From assembly GCA_048268845.1 (NCBI GenBank), contig JBLWUQ010000002.1, positions 186,001 through 250,000 of the forward strand: 64,000 bases of DNA, written 5' to 3'. This DNA is from Muriiphilus sp048268845. GTDB lineage: Bacteria > Pseudomonadota > Alphaproteobacteria > Rhodobacterales > Rhodobacteraceae. The notes under the pieces were generated by a model. The model was not told the origin of the DNA. It did no database searches and worked only from the letters and a program-made list of their open reading frames with translations. Every line of letters begins with the position of its first letter. Position 1 is the stretch's first letter. The position numbers were made by a program, and so were the translations under genes. Below are positions 20,801 to 29,660 of the stretch, piece after piece.

Positions 20801-21602
20801 GCGCCGCGTCGGTCGCGGGACTGTCGGCGGCCAGCGCGACCTGTCCCGTCAGCCGGTCCACGCCGTCGGTGGCCAGCGCCACCTCGGCGGTGAAGCCGTC
20901 GATCGGCCCGTCGCCGGCAACCGCCAGTTCAAGCGGCGCGCCGCCCGGCAGGCCGGTGAGGGTCGCGACGATGCCGTCCGGCCCCTCGCTCAGGTTCAGA
21001 TCCAGCGACAGCACGCGGCTTTCGTTGTTGTAAGCCCCGGCAAATGTCAGCGCGCCCTCGGCCCCGTCGATGCGTTCAAGCACCAGCTTGGCCGACCCCG
21101 CCCCGCCCGCAAGCTGGCCGGAGCCTTCCAGACGCACCTCAGCCACCACGCCAAGCACCGGCTCGCCAAGGATCACGCGCTCGGCCTCGATCTTGCCGAT
21201 GTTGATCGTGACTGGCAGTTCGGGCAGGGAAAACTCCGACGCGGTCGCCTGAGGTGTCGAAGGTTCTGTAACCGGACGCCGGCTGATCTCGATCTCCTTG
21301 GCGGTCAGGCCATCGACCTCCAGACGCCCGGCCAGCAAGGCCGTGCGCGTCCAGTCTAGCTGCACCCCGCGCAGCGCCAGCCAGACCCCGTCATCGTCGG
21401 CAATCGTCAGTTCGCCGATTGTCGCGCGCGACGACAGCGCGCCTGCGAACCCGGTCACGCGCACTTCGCGCCCGGCAGACGACAGGTTCGTTTCCAGCCA
21501 GTTTTCAAGAAACGACTTGTCGTCAGACGCTTCGTCCTGCGCGCGTGTCGGCAGGGCGCCAAGCGCGATGAGGAGCATGAGGAGGACGGCGAGGCGTTTC
21601 AA
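17844..21602 (-). CDS. tamB: Translocation and assembly module protein TamB
   Basis: The 1252-residue protein has an N-terminal signal/anchor (MKRLAVLLMLLIALGALPTRAQ). A very long repetitive beta-rich body follows, ending in the DUF490 domain ('GRAYALDITLSAPGRVFLRGRGLDAEMGG'-like region in pieces, 'SSTPDLPEDEILARLVFGR', and the C-terminal 'ARGRVATDGGTGIGVFFEKDY'). TamB bridges the periplasm and, with TamA, inserts outer-membrane proteins and is implicated in lipid transfer. The start is TTG 21602, overlapping the tamA stop as TTGA, so it is translationally coupled. The length is typical. Confidence 0.93.
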   Translation of the reverse strand: MKRLAVLLMLLIALGALPTRAQDEASDDKSFLENWLETNLSSAGREVRVTGFAGALSSRATIGELTIADDDGVWLALRGVQLDWTRTALLAGRLEVDGLTAKEIEISRRPVTEPSTPQATASEFSLPELPVTINIGKIEAERVILGEPVLGVVAEVRLEGSGQLAGGAGSAKLVLERIDGAEGALTFAGAYNNESRVLSLDLNLSEGPDGIVATLTGLPGGAPLELAVAGDGPIDGFTAEVALATDGVDRLTGQVALAADSPATDAALGFRADLAGDPSPLFAGEYGRFFGDDVRLALAGTRHPDGRLDIEDFEIATEALAFAGSASLNPKGWIERASLSGTIAAADGAPVLLPLGGAPTRVDRAEVAFDYDMARGAGWTGTLAVSGIARDDLTLASASIRGAGTLYPGDDDQVPNIAGRLDFTATGIAPRDADLAAAIGPTLAGGLDFAREAAAPLRLSDISLAGPDYDLAGAVTLRADWNKLDLVASGDLAVNAKDLSRFAGLAGQSLGGAARLRIAGDMAVPGGPFDLTVEGSGKDLAIGQPWFDQPFAGASTLSIAAARDETATRIERFAIAAPGASARGTATLAPDASRVEAHVEVPDAHLLHDDLSGALTLDGTASQTGDRWQVVLNATAPGDTTARLNGVVVATRSEPMAMSGEIDARVGSLAPYGGLAGRALSGGASIAASGTFAPDSGAFTLEGLAEGQDLRFGLGDLDRLTGGASRADFAIARDRNGDLRIERLQVETPEITASLTDASTGAEQRVNAEARLRDLGLVVPGLSGAFTGQGSAVLASTGWEIAATGAGPGGTEVRATGQIATDVSRATLALSGRVPLALANGFIAPQQAAGMARFDLDLNGPFALASLSGTVSTDDGRLALPALRIALEPIAATVRISGAQASVDALATVSSGGRIAITGPISLSAPYAADLALRVEGVGLTDPALYDTVANGTVTIAGPLTGGATLSGRIAFGTIELRIPETGFGVDGGLPGLQHIAEPAAVAVTRQRAGLTNGQSGNGGRPYALDITLSAPGRVFLRGRGLDAEMGGVLHLGGTTQNMVTEGGFHLIRGRLDLLGNRLELTEGTATLQGSLDPFIRLAAETRAADVVVRITLEGLASDPNVTFSSTPDLPEDEILARLVFGRGLDQISAFQALNLASAVATLSGKGGAGVIGRLRDTFGLDDLDVTTDAGGGVAVRAGTYISDNIYTDVTVGADGRSEINLNLSITPNITARGRVATDGGTGIGVFFEKDY

Positions 21603-23395
21603 AACGATTGTCCGATCCCGACATAGAACTGGACCCCGTCGCCGCCGGACCCATAGACCGGCATGGCCACGTCAAGGCGAACCGGCCCGATCCCGGTGTC
21701 GTAGCGCAGCCCGAGGCCCGCGCCGACCTGATAGCCGCCGCCCGCGCCGGGAAACGCGTCCGCGCCGACATAGCCGGCATCGGCAAAACCGACGAGGCCG
21801 AAGGTGTCGTTGATGCTGTAGCGAAGCTCGCCCGACGCGCCGAGGAACGAGCGGCCACCTATGATCGTGCCGCCGCCGATATCGACGCCGAGCGATTGAT
21901 AGGGAAAGCCGCGCACCGTGCCGCCGCCGCCCGAGAAGAACAGGTAGTCGGGCGGCACGTCGGTCGCGCTTGCCCCGACGACACTTCCCGCCAGCGCGCG
22001 TCCGGCAATGACGAAGTCATCGGCCAGCGCATGATAGGCGCGCAGGTCAACCCAGCCGCGCGCACCGAAGGTGCCGCCGGAGAGGTCATAGAACGGCTCG
22101 AGATCCGCGCTGGCATAGAAGCCGGAGGTGGCATCAAGCGGGTTGTCGCGGCGATCCCAGGTAATGGTGCCCGGCACCGAGACCAGCGAGAAATGGCGCC
22201 GGCCTAGGTCGTCGTCGGTGATGGAATAGCGGTAGGCAAGGCCGATCTCGCCGTCCAGAGTGTCGGAAAACCGCCGGTTCACCCCCGCGCCCGCGCCGCC
22301 CTGCATCGCGCGAAAGGCGGGGTCGTCGATATACTCGGCGCGCGCCGTGACATAGGCGCCGGTGTCGGTTCCGAACGCGGCAGGTATGTCGAGGCGGGCG
22401 GCGAGCGAGAAGTCCATGCCCGCGAACGATCCGTCGATGTCCGACACCTCGCCGTCGATGCGCAGCCGCTCGGCCCCGCCCAGCAGGTTGCGGTGCAGCC
22501 AGAACGCCGACAAGGTCAGCCCGTCGAGCGACGAAAGCTCTGCCCCTGCGCCGAAACGGTGGGGTTTTTCGTCCGTAACGGCCAAGCCGATATCCATCGT
22601 GTCGCCCGGTCCCAGCGTCTCGGATTCAGTCAGCACGACCGAGGAAAATGCGCCGGTCCGGCGCAGGCGCGCGGCGACCTCGTCCAGCGTTTTCGGCGAA
22701 AAGGTATTACCGGTGGGCAGCCCGGCAATGCGCGCGATGCGCGTGGCGCGCACGGCGGAGGGCGTGGTCTGGTTCAACGCGCCGAACCGAACCAGGGGGC
22801 CGGGCGCGAGCGCGATCCGGGCATCGAGCGTCGCGTTGCGGTGGTCGGCGATGACCGACTGACCGGCGATATCGGCTTTCGCCCGACCGGCGTTGCGCCA
22901 GTCCGAGATGCCGGTTTCGACCGCACTCCGGATCAGCGTGCTGCGCGCGGGCAACCCGGCACGGAAATCGGACGCGAGGGTCGCATCGGGCGGCAGCGGC
23001 GCGACCTCGGCGGTGGCAAACCTGAATTGCGATCCGGGGTCGATCTGGATGGCGATGCGGTCGATCCGGGTCGGGGCGGAAAACGGCGACAGGTTGGCCG
23101 CCTCGCGCCCGTCGATCAGGATGTGGATCACCCCGCCGTAATAGCCTTCGGCATAGAGCGCATCGAGCAGCCGCGCATAATCAGCCAGCGCCGCGGCGGT
23201 CAGGTCGCGCGGGTCGGTGGTGCCTTCGTCCCTGGCCGTTCGCACCAGTGATGCGCTTTCCAGCGCGGCTTGCAGCTCTGCATCGCCGCCGCGCACGCTG
23301 AACTCGACCCCATCCAAAGCCCAGGTCGTCGCCGGCACGAGTGCCGCCGCGATCACAAGGCTTATCAGCCTCTTGCGGGCTCCAGTAATGGGCAT
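21599..23395 (-). CDS. tamA: Translocation and assembly module protein TamA (Omp85 family)
   Basis: The 598-residue protein has a signal peptide (to about residue 26), POTRA-type modules (about 27-260) and a C-terminal 16-strand beta-barrel. The barrel shows the Omp85 motif 'GGGGTVRGFPYQSLG' (the VRGF loop) and ends in Phe (VGIGQSF), the usual outer-membrane sorting signal. It acts in the outer membrane with TamB, encoded next. The ribosome-binding site (TTGGAA) is weak. Confidence 0.94.
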   Translation of the reverse strand: MPITGARKRLISLVIAAALVPATTWALDGVEFSVRGGDAELQAALESASLVRTARDEGTTDPRDLTAAALADYARLLDALYAEGYYGGVIHILIDGREAANLSPFSAPTRIDRIAIQIDPGSQFRFATAEVAPLPPDATLASDFRAGLPARSTLIRSAVETGISDWRNAGRAKADIAGQSVIADHRNATLDARIALAPGPLVRFGALNQTTPSAVRATRIARIAGLPTGNTFSPKTLDEVAARLRRTGAFSSVVLTESETLGPGDTMDIGLAVTDEKPHRFGAGAELSSLDGLTLSAFWLHRNLLGGAERLRIDGEVSDIDGSFAGMDFSLAARLDIPAAFGTDTGAYVTARAEYIDDPAFRAMQGGAGAGVNRRFSDTLDGEIGLAYRYSITDDDLGRRHFSLVSVPGTITWDRRDNPLDATSGFYASADLEPFYDLSGGTFGARGWVDLRAYHALADDFVIAGRALAGSVVGASATDVPPDYLFFSGGGGTVRGFPYQSLGVDIGGGTIIGGRSFLGASGELRYSINDTFGLVGFADAGYVGADAFPGAGGGYQVGAGLGLRYDTGIGPVRLDVAMPVYGSGGDGVQFYVGIGQSF

Positions 23396-23620
23396 GTTCC
23401 AATCCGAGTCCGAGATCGAGTTGATGGCTGCGCGTTGGTTTGCGGGACCGTGGTTTCCACTTTAACATCTTTGTTGGCAGACGCGAGTGAGTGGCCGCAG
23501 AAAACGGCGGAGCGTCGCCGATTTACCCGCAAAAACCGGGCTTTCGGGGCGGTTTTTCCCGTGGCAGGGCCCCGATCACGAAAACTTGCGCGGGCGGGCT
23601 GGTGCCGCCCTGCAACCGGG

Positions 23621-24427
23621 CTACGGCACCGACCAGCCTTCGTTCTCGATGAGGAAAATCCGCAAGGGCGCGCCGGGCCGCTCGGGGTCGGCGCGCAGGT
23701 AGAGGACGGTGCGGGCCGGACGGCCGAAGTTGATGTGATCGGCGTTGATCGTGATCATGCCGCGCAGCATCGGGATATCGGGGTCAGGCGCGATGCGCAT
23801 GAGCTCTCCGTCGAAATCCTGGCCATCGAACAGCGGATCGGCCCCCAGTTGACCGGACTCGATATAGTCGATGATTTCGGCGGTGAAATAGCGGTCGGAC
23901 AAGGGGGATTCCAGCGGGCTGCCACCCTGGCCCGAGAGGCCGCGCAGATGGGTGGCGTAGAGATCGCGCACCAGAGATTGCGCCGCGTCGAGCATGGGAT
24001 CGCCGGTCATCGGCGGGTTGTCTTGCCCGCCGATCGCGGCGGCGGCCGGACTTTCGGCATCGTCTGGCGTGATGAACCGCTGCGCCACCCAGCCGGCGCG
24101 GCGCATGTCGGCATCGCGCATCAGGCACCAGCGCGGCGGCAGGGCCTCGATCTGGGCCGCGGTCATGGCCGAGTAATGCGCCGCGGTATAGTAGGGAACG
24201 CAAGTGATCTGTTGCAGGCCGCGCTCGTTCGGGGCGAAGGTCTCGATCACCGGATAATCGGTGCCCGGCCCCATCCGCACGTTCAGCACGTCATTGGCCG
24301 CAACCCCGGTCACGCGCCAGGCATCCGGCCCGTGACCGTCGATGTCCGCCCGCGCCGCCGGGGCCACAAGGGTCAAAACCAGTGCTGCTATGGTGGCGGC
24401 GACTCGTGCGGATTTCATCGCTCTCAT
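23621..24427 (-). CDS. Secreted protein with N-terminal bacterial SH3 domain
   Basis: The 268-residue protein has a signal peptide cut near ARA-DI (residue ~28). A bacterial SH3-like fold follows (about 35-110: 'WRVTGVAANDVLNVRMGPGTDYPVIETFAPN'). The ~150-residue C-terminal part contains 'LVRDLYATHLRG...LSDRYFTAEIIDYI...DFDGELMRIAPD', which looks like a DUF3828/NTF2-type module; that assignment is weak. GGAGAG lies 4 bases before ATG 24427. The SH3 domain suggests binding of peptidoglycan or protein in the periplasm. It is in line with the membrane-protein gene upstream (27-bp gap), probably one operon. Confidence 0.75.
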   Translation of the reverse strand: MRAMKSARVAATIAALVLTLVAPAARADIDGHGPDAWRVTGVAANDVLNVRMGPGTDYPVIETFAPNERGLQQITCVPYYTAAHYSAMTAAQIEALPPRWCLMRDADMRRAGWVAQRFITPDDAESPAAAAIGGQDNPPMTGDPMLDAAQSLVRDLYATHLRGLSGQGGSPLESPLSDRYFTAEIIDYIESGQLGADPLFDGQDFDGELMRIAPDPDIPMLRGMITINADHINFGRPARTVLYLRADPERPGAPLRIFLIENEGWSVP

Positions 24428-24454
24428 GGAACTCTCCTGTCGGATGGGGATTGC

Positions 24455-25438
24455 TCAGACCCGGTCAAGGCCCGGCGCATCGGGTGACTGCTTGCCCGCG
24501 GCCCCGAAGGCGCGGTCCTTGAGCTTGCGGAACTTCGCGGACATGTTCTCCAGCTTGGCTTCCCATTCCGGGTTGGGTGTCTGGCCTTCGATGACGCGGA
24601 AATAGACCTGCATCATGCAGGTGATGGCAAAGGGCTCGAGCAAGGCCGCCTTGACGCTCCAGGCAAAGAGCAGCGCAAAGACCACGCCCCCGGCCGACCA
24701 GGCGCCGGGGATCAGGTAGACGACCAGCGCTGCCGGGGCGAGCATGACCAGGAACACCAGAAAGCTCAGCCCGTAGACGATGATCGCGAGCCAGGCGGCG
24801 TTCTTCAGCATCACCTTGCCGTTCTGCCCGTAGAGCACCAGCGCCTCCTTGGCCGAAACCCAGGGGTTGGTCGAATTGGTGCGGATCGCGTAGGCAAGGA
24901 TCACCTCGTCGACAAAGCCGACCGCCACGCGCAGGAAGGCCGACAGGATGCCGCCCACCTGCTGCGCGCCGGGGATCGGCAGGATGGTCAGGATGCCGCG
25001 CACCAGCCCGGTGATCGCCCGGATCACCCCCTTGATCAGCTGGTCGATGGCAAAGAGCACGCTGGCCTCGGGAAAACGCTGCTTCACCACGGCGGTCGCA
25101 TGTTCGAACTGGCTGCGGCCCTGCGGGATGGGCTTGCCGTCGATCAGCTCGATCAACACGGCGATATGGCCTGCCTTTACGATGTAGAGGATGTATTCGC
25201 GCGCCCAATACATGATCGCGCCGAAGATCCCGAACCCGGCAAATCCGCCCCACATGGTGGTGCTGGCGCGAAACTCCTCATCGCCAAAGCCGCCCACGCC
25301 CCAGCCGACCCCGGCACCGACCCCGGTGACAAGGATATAGCCCAGCGCGATGCCGAAATAGACCGCCATGCGCAGAAGGATGAACGGCAACGTGCGCAGC
25401 ATCATGCCCAGCGCGCTGCCCAGATTGAAATCCCACAT
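24455..25438 (-). CDS. Conserved multi-pass inner-membrane protein of unknown function
   Basis: The 327-residue protein has several hydrophobic segments: near residues 10-50, 60-85, a broad glycine-rich middle, 215-245 and 250-275. It lacks a signal peptide and ends in a charged cytoplasmic tail (MSAKFRKLKDRAFG). I chose ATG 25438 because GGGAGG is 5 bases upstream; the GTG at 25444 lies inside that site. I cannot assign a function. The overall layout ('GHIAVLIELIDGKPIPQGRSQF', 'AIRTNSTNPWVSAKEALVLYGQNGKVML') looks like a conserved family of membrane regulators. It probably forms an operon with the SH3 protein. Confidence 0.7.
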   Translation of the reverse strand: MWDFNLGSALGMMLRTLPFILLRMAVYFGIALGYILVTGVGAGVGWGVGGFGDEEFRASTTMWGGFAGFGIFGAIMYWAREYILYIVKAGHIAVLIELIDGKPIPQGRSQFEHATAVVKQRFPEASVLFAIDQLIKGVIRAITGLVRGILTILPIPGAQQVGGILSAFLRVAVGFVDEVILAYAIRTNSTNPWVSAKEALVLYGQNGKVMLKNAAWLAIIVYGLSFLVFLVMLAPAALVVYLIPGAWSAGGVVFALLFAWSVKAALLEPFAITCMMQVYFRVIEGQTPNPEWEAKLENMSAKFRKLKDRAFGAAGKQSPDAPGLDRV

Positions 25439-25726
25439 GGTCACCTCCCGTTGGAAATCTTGTTATGTGTGGCAAACACTTGGCATTTGGCCCGGTATCG
25501 CGGCACAGCGCAAGATGAAAGCATGATCGGCCGGAAGCAACCGGCGACGGTCGGGCCTTGCGCGTCGCCGGACGGGGGCAGGATGCGGCCCCCGATGCGA
25601 CCGGCGGCACCTCCGTTTTCATGCGCGACAAAAGGGTGTCCGGGTCAGAACGCGGGTTGAACTCACCCCGGAATAATCCGAGATGTGACCCAGACCCACG
25701 CCAACAAGTTTGCAGGAGAAATTTGA

Positions 25727-26845
25727 ATGCTCTACGTCGATATGCCCACCGCCAGACAGGTTGGCCAACTCAATCAGGTCCGCTCGGACGCCTGCGTCTC
25801 GATCTACCTGAAAACCACGCCGCTGACGCAGGCGATCGGCCAGAGCAGGACTACCCTGGGCAATCTGGTCAGGACCGCCGTCAGCCAGCTTGAAGAAGCG
25901 GGCGTTGCCAAGCGGCGCATATGGCCCTTGCAGGAACATATCGAACATCTGCTTGAAGACGATGATTTCTGGGAGCATCAGGCCAACAGCCTCGCCATCC
26001 TGATGACGCCCGAGCAGATCCGCACCTACCGGCTGGCCAACGAGCTGACCGACATGGTCGAGGTCTCGGACCGGTTCCATCTCAAGCCGCTTCTGCGCGC
26101 GCTCGCCTTTCCCCATTCGGCCCATGTTCTTGCGGTGTCGGAAAACGCCGTGAGGCTGGTCGAGGTGTCGTCGGACCTGCCCGCGACCGAAATCCGCGTG
26201 CCGGGCATGCCCAAGGATGCCGGCAGCGCGGTCGGCAAAGCCTCGATCAACGACAGCGGGCCGGGGCGGCGCATCGGCGGGCTTGAAGGGCAGAAGGTGC
26301 GGCTCGGCCAGTATATCCGCAAGATCGACGCGGCCTTGCGCCCGATTCTGGCGACCTCGGACATGCCGGTCATCCTGGCCTCGACCCTGCCGGTCGACGC
26401 GTTGTTCCGGTCGGTAAGCTCGGTGTCGCTGCTGCCGGAGGGGATCGAGACCAGCCCGGACCACATGAGCGAAGCGGAACTGGCCGCCGCCGCCCGTCCG
26501 GTTCTCGACGCCCATTATGCGAGCATGATCAAGGAATTCCACGACCTGTTCGACCAGCGCACCGGCCAGAACCGGGTCACGAGCGACCTGTCGGACGCCG
26601 CGCGCGCGGCCACGTTCGGCGGGATCGAAAGCCTGATGGTGGATTTCGACTCCGTCACCAACGGCCGGATCGACGAGGAAACCGGGGCGGTGACGCTGGA
26701 CGATGCCGGTGATGCGGTCAACTACGGCGTGGTCGATGAGATCGCCGGACGCGCCCTGCGCACCGGTGCCCGCGTCCTCGCGGTGCGCAAGGAAGACCTG
26801 CCGGGCCAGAAGGAACTGGCGGCGATCCTGCGCTACCCGATCTAA
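25727..26845 (+). CDS. Bacterial archaeo-eukaryotic release-factor-like protein (baeRF/Balon family), candidate ribosome hibernation factor
   Basis: The 372-residue cytoplasmic protein opens 'MLYVDMPTARQ...VSIYLKTTPLTQ', which matches my memory of the baeRF domain family. These are bacterial relatives of eRF1/aRF1 domains 2-3 and of the hibernation factor Balon. The middle has 'EVSDRFHLKPLLRAL' and 'SENAVRLVEVSSDLPATEIRVP' (RNase H-like domain). The C-terminal half has 'YIRKIDAALRPILA' and 'DEIAGRALRTGARVLAVRKEDLPG', an eL30e-like ending. The eRF1 GGQ tripeptide is absent, so peptide release is not expected. GCAGGAG precedes the ATG. It sits among envelope-stress genes, as expected for a stress-induced hibernation factor. 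The family call is fairly sure; the function is inferred. Confidence 0.65.
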   Translation: MLYVDMPTARQVGQLNQVRSDACVSIYLKTTPLTQAIGQSRTTLGNLVRTAVSQLEEAGVAKRRIWPLQEHIEHLLEDDDFWEHQANSLAILMTPEQIRTYRLANELTDMVEVSDRFHLKPLLRALAFPHSAHVLAVSENAVRLVEVSSDLPATEIRVPGMPKDAGSAVGKASINDSGPGRRIGGLEGQKVRLGQYIRKIDAALRPILATSDMPVILASTLPVDALFRSVSSVSLLPEGIETSPDHMSEAELAAAARPVLDAHYASMIKEFHDLFDQRTGQNRVTSDLSDAARAATFGGIESLMVDFDSVTNGRIDEETGAVTLDDAGDAVNYGVVDEIAGRALRTGARVLAVRKEDLPGQKELAAILRYPI

Positions 26846-26870
26846 ACGCCTGCCCGGAGCAAGCCTGCCC

Positions 26871-26892
26871 GCGACCCCGAGCCTGGGGTCGC
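26871..26892. terminator. Bidirectional hairpin between convergent genes
   Basis: GCGACCCC (26871-26878), six-base loop, GGGGTCGC (26885-26892): a perfect 8-bp stem between the baeRF-like gene and the convergent alpha/beta-hydrolase gene. No T-run is present on either side. Confidence 0.55.
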
Positions 26893-26929
26893 GGCGTTCC
26901 ATCCGGCGGTGCGTTTCGCCCGCGGGTCG

Positions 26930-28585
26930 TCAGCCGTTGTCGCAGCCTTGCTTGAACCCGCCCGCGCAATGCGCGATCAGCCTTGCGGTGTCGGCCTCGG
27001 TCCAGTTCGAAGGCGCGGTCACCGCGACCCATGGGCCGATATAGTCGGCTGCATGATAGGCATGGCCATGGCCGGCGGGCGCGGTCGAGGCCAGCGCCAT
27101 GTCGACGGCCAGTTGAAACTGCGTCACCACCGGCACGAACATCAGCGAGGGCGACACGTCCGCGGCGGGAGGTTCGTTCATCCAGGCCGGGGCGCGAAAC
27201 ACCGACGTGGCCTCATAGAACACGATCGGGTCGCTGGAATACTGGAGAAACACCAGCCGCATGCTGCCCCAACCCTCCGGCCCGCCCGCGTCCTGCGTGC
27301 GCGAGGCAAAGCGGGCCAGCCGGCCGTCACCGATCTTCGGCGCGACATAGGCGCTGCCGGGATCGCGCTGTGACACGATCCCGGACCAGAGCGTCGAGGG
27401 AAACGGCGGCCCGGCCCAGAACGCGCCGTTGATCGGATCGTCGAGCAGGACGAAAAGATCGGTGCCATACATCGACGACCAGGCCCCGAGGCTGAGGCCG
27501 TGGATATAGAGGCGCGGGCGGTTGTCGGCGGGCAGGTCGCGCCAATGGGTGTGGATGGCCGAGATCAGCGCCTTGGCCTGTTCGAGGCCCGAGCGGGTTT
27601 CGAGGATCAAGGCCAGCGGCGATTGCAGATAGGAATACTGCACCGCCACCGTCGCGATGTCGCCGCCATGCATGTATTCGACCGGATCGACACTGCCGGG
27701 GTCGAGCCAGCCTGTCCCGGTCGGCAGCGCGACGATCAGCACCTTGCGGTCGAACCCGCCGACCCGGATCAGCTCGGCCAGCGCCACTTCGGCGCGCTCG
27801 GCGGGGGTGTCGGCCTGTGCCAGCCCGACATAGACGCGGATCGGCTGGAGCGCGTCGCGCCCGGTGAACGCCGCGATCGCCGCTTCATCCGGCCCGGCGG
27901 TCACATAGTTCCGCCCCGGCTGGCCCATCGCGCCCCAATCGACCAGCGAGCCGGGGCCACCGGAGACCCACGGGCTTGCCGGTGCCGGCGGGGCGGTGTC
28001 GAACAGCTCCTGCGCGACGGTATAGGAGGTGTCGAGCGCCTTGATCACCCGGTCGAGCACCCCGTCACGGGTGACGATCAGGATGAAGAGCGCCGTCAGA
28101 AGGAAGCCCGCGACATTCGCCGTGCGCCGCGGCATGAACCGGTCAAGCCGACGGCGCACCTGCACGAACAGCCACTGAAGGGAATAGCCCAGCAGCACCA
28201 GAGCCGCGAAAACCGCGAGGCTCATCAGGATCATCTGCGCCGTGTTCGCGCTGTCGATCGGCTCCATCGCCATGCGCGTGCGGATGCCGTTCTGCCAGTC
28301 GCGCGCGTGCCATAGGCACAGGACCAGAACCGCGAAAACGGGGATCGCGAAGACGATCTCGACGCCGCGCGCGAACCGGCCCTGGGTCTTGGGAAGCTCC
28401 ATCAGCCCCCAGACCCAGGTCACGGCCCGCCCGATCAGATAGCCGAGGGCCGCAACCAGACCGCCCAGAACCCCCTGCACCAGCCAGTCGCGCGGGATCA
28501 GCGAGGGCGTCAGCGACGCCGCGAAGAACAGCAGCGCCAGAAGAAGCGGCAGGATGGTCAGGCCAGTCCGGCGATAGAGCTGCAC
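26930..28585 (-). CDS. Membrane-anchored alpha/beta-hydrolase (Abhydrolase_9 / DUF2319 type)
   Basis: In this 551-residue protein the N-terminal ~200 residues hold four or five hydrophobic segments (near 10-55, 75-95, 118-140, 158-175). The rest is an alpha/beta-hydrolase domain with a nucleophile elbow GLSLGAWSS (Ser in G-x-S-x-G). Upstream is 'RKVLIVALPTGTGWLDP' and a late His-rich segment is 'GHGHAYHAADYIGPW'. This two-part structure is that of the Abhydrolase_9 family. The start is GTG 28585 with GGAG about 8 bases upstream. Substrate unknown; an esterase or lipase acting outside the inner membrane would fit. Confidence 0.82.
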   Translation of the reverse strand: MQLYRRTGLTILPLLLALLFFAASLTPSLIPRDWLVQGVLGGLVAALGYLIGRAVTWVWGLMELPKTQGRFARGVEIVFAIPVFAVLVLCLWHARDWQNGIRTRMAMEPIDSANTAQMILMSLAVFAALVLLGYSLQWLFVQVRRRLDRFMPRRTANVAGFLLTALFILIVTRDGVLDRVIKALDTSYTVAQELFDTAPPAPASPWVSGGPGSLVDWGAMGQPGRNYVTAGPDEAAIAAFTGRDALQPIRVYVGLAQADTPAERAEVALAELIRVGGFDRKVLIVALPTGTGWLDPGSVDPVEYMHGGDIATVAVQYSYLQSPLALILETRSGLEQAKALISAIHTHWRDLPADNRPRLYIHGLSLGAWSSMYGTDLFVLLDDPINGAFWAGPPFPSTLWSGIVSQRDPGSAYVAPKIGDGRLARFASRTQDAGGPEGWGSMRLVFLQYSSDPIVFYEATSVFRAPAWMNEPPAADVSPSLMFVPVVTQFQLAVDMALASTAPAGHGHAYHAADYIGPWVAVTAPSNWTEADTARLIAHCAGGFKQGCDNG

Positions 28586-28624
28586 TCGGGTCTCCGATCA
28601 GGTGCGGTCCTCGGATCGGGTCGA

Positions 28625-29185
28625 TCAGCCTGCGGCCCGTTCACGCCCCGCCCGGCGCAAGCGGAAGGCCAGCATGACGAAGAGCACCCCGAAGGCGAGC
28701 GCCCAGAACCCCACCAGCCACATCAGCGAGATGATCCCCGCCGCGGGCACCGCGATCACCACGACCCCGAACAGGATCGACAGCACCCCGCCGAGCGCCA
28801 GCAGCCATTCGCCCTCGATGTGCTTGCGCAGGCTGATCGCCGCGACGATGCGCAAGACGCCACCGAAGACGGCCCAGACCGCAACGAAGATGACCAGCAA
28901 CAGCGCGGTCAGCCCCGGCATGAACAGCATGAGCGCCCCAAGGATGACGCCAAGCACCCCCTCGAGCAGCCAGAGCCACCACCTCTCGAGCCGGTCGCGA
29001 TACCGGATCGAGTCGATCACCCCGAACACCCCGTCCACCAGCACGTAGATCCCGAACAGGATCGCCAGCGAGGCGATGGTCAGGCCGGGCCAGAAGAACG
29101 CGGCAAAGCCGAAGGCGATGGCGGCGAGGCCGCGGATCAGCAACAGCCACCAGTTTCGTTCGAGAAAGCTCAGTTGGTCGATCAT
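28625..29185 (-). CDS. HdeD-family (DUF308) membrane protein
   Basis: The 186-residue protein has six hydrophobic helices and the family opening 'SFLERNWWLLLIRGLAAIAFGFAAFFWPG'. DUF308/HdeD proteins are linked to acid resistance in E. coli. I set the start at ATG 29185, which has AAAGGACA 5 bases upstream. The TTG at 29245 would add 20 polar residues and has only an overlap with the preceding gene's stop to recommend it. It lies between the hydrolase gene (39-bp gap) and the META lipoprotein gene on the same strand, so a joint stress operon is likely. Confidence 0.82.
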   Translation of the reverse strand: MIDQLSFLERNWWLLLIRGLAAIAFGFAAFFWPGLTIASLAILFGIYVLVDGVFGVIDSIRYRDRLERWWLWLLEGVLGVILGALMLFMPGLTALLLVIFVAVWAVFGGVLRIVAAISLRKHIEGEWLLALGGVLSILFGVVVIAVPAAGIISLMWLVGFWALAFGVLFVMLAFRLRRAGRERAAG

Positions 29186-29241
29186 CGTGATGTCCTTTCC
29201 ATGCGGATGCGCGTCGTCTTGCGCGGGTTTCGCCTGATCGT

Positions 29242-29649
29242 TCAAAGCCGCCGCGCGGTGATCGTCTTACCGTCCGAGGTTTCGAGGATCAGCGCGTCGG
29301 TATCGTCAATGCCATAGGCTTTCACATTCGCCAGCAGGTCAAGAAGCCTGCGTTCCTGCTCCATCAGCGCGTCGGGGCAGAGCATCATCGTTGTCCCGGC
29401 CAGATTCAGCGTCAGCGCGTCGCCATCCGCCTCGTAGCTGCCGATCAGCCGGTTGCAGCTCGCATTGCCCGCCAGTTGCCCGTCGGGCAGGAACACCAGA
29501 CTTGCCGGGCTGTTGTCGATGACGCCACGCCCGGCGATATCCTCGATGCGCCATTCGTCACCGGGCAACCGCGCGGCGGTGTCGTCGCCGGTCATGCATC
29601 CCGCCAGCATCAGCGTGCCGAGCGCCGCGAAAAGGGTCGTGCGTGTCAT
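29242..29649 (-). CDS. META-domain (HslJ-like) lipoprotein
   Basis: The 135-residue protein has a lipoprotein signal with lipobox LAGC near residue 17. A META domain follows: 'EWRIEDIAGRGVIDNSPASLVFLPDGQLAGNASCNRLIGSY' and 'TTMMLCPDALMEQERRLLDLLANV'. HslJ-type META proteins are envelope lipoproteins tied to heat or novobiocin stress. ATG 29649 has AGGGGG 6 bases upstream; the in-frame TTG at 29664 lies in front of that site. It would be anchored to a membrane facing the periplasm. Confidence 0.83.
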   Translation of the reverse strand: MTRTTLFAALGTLMLAGCMTGDDTAARLPGDEWRIEDIAGRGVIDNSPASLVFLPDGQLAGNASCNRLIGSYEADGDALTLNLAGTTMMLCPDALMEQERRLLDLLANVKAYGIDDTDALILETSDGKTITARRL

Positions 29650-29660
29650 GCGATGCCCCC

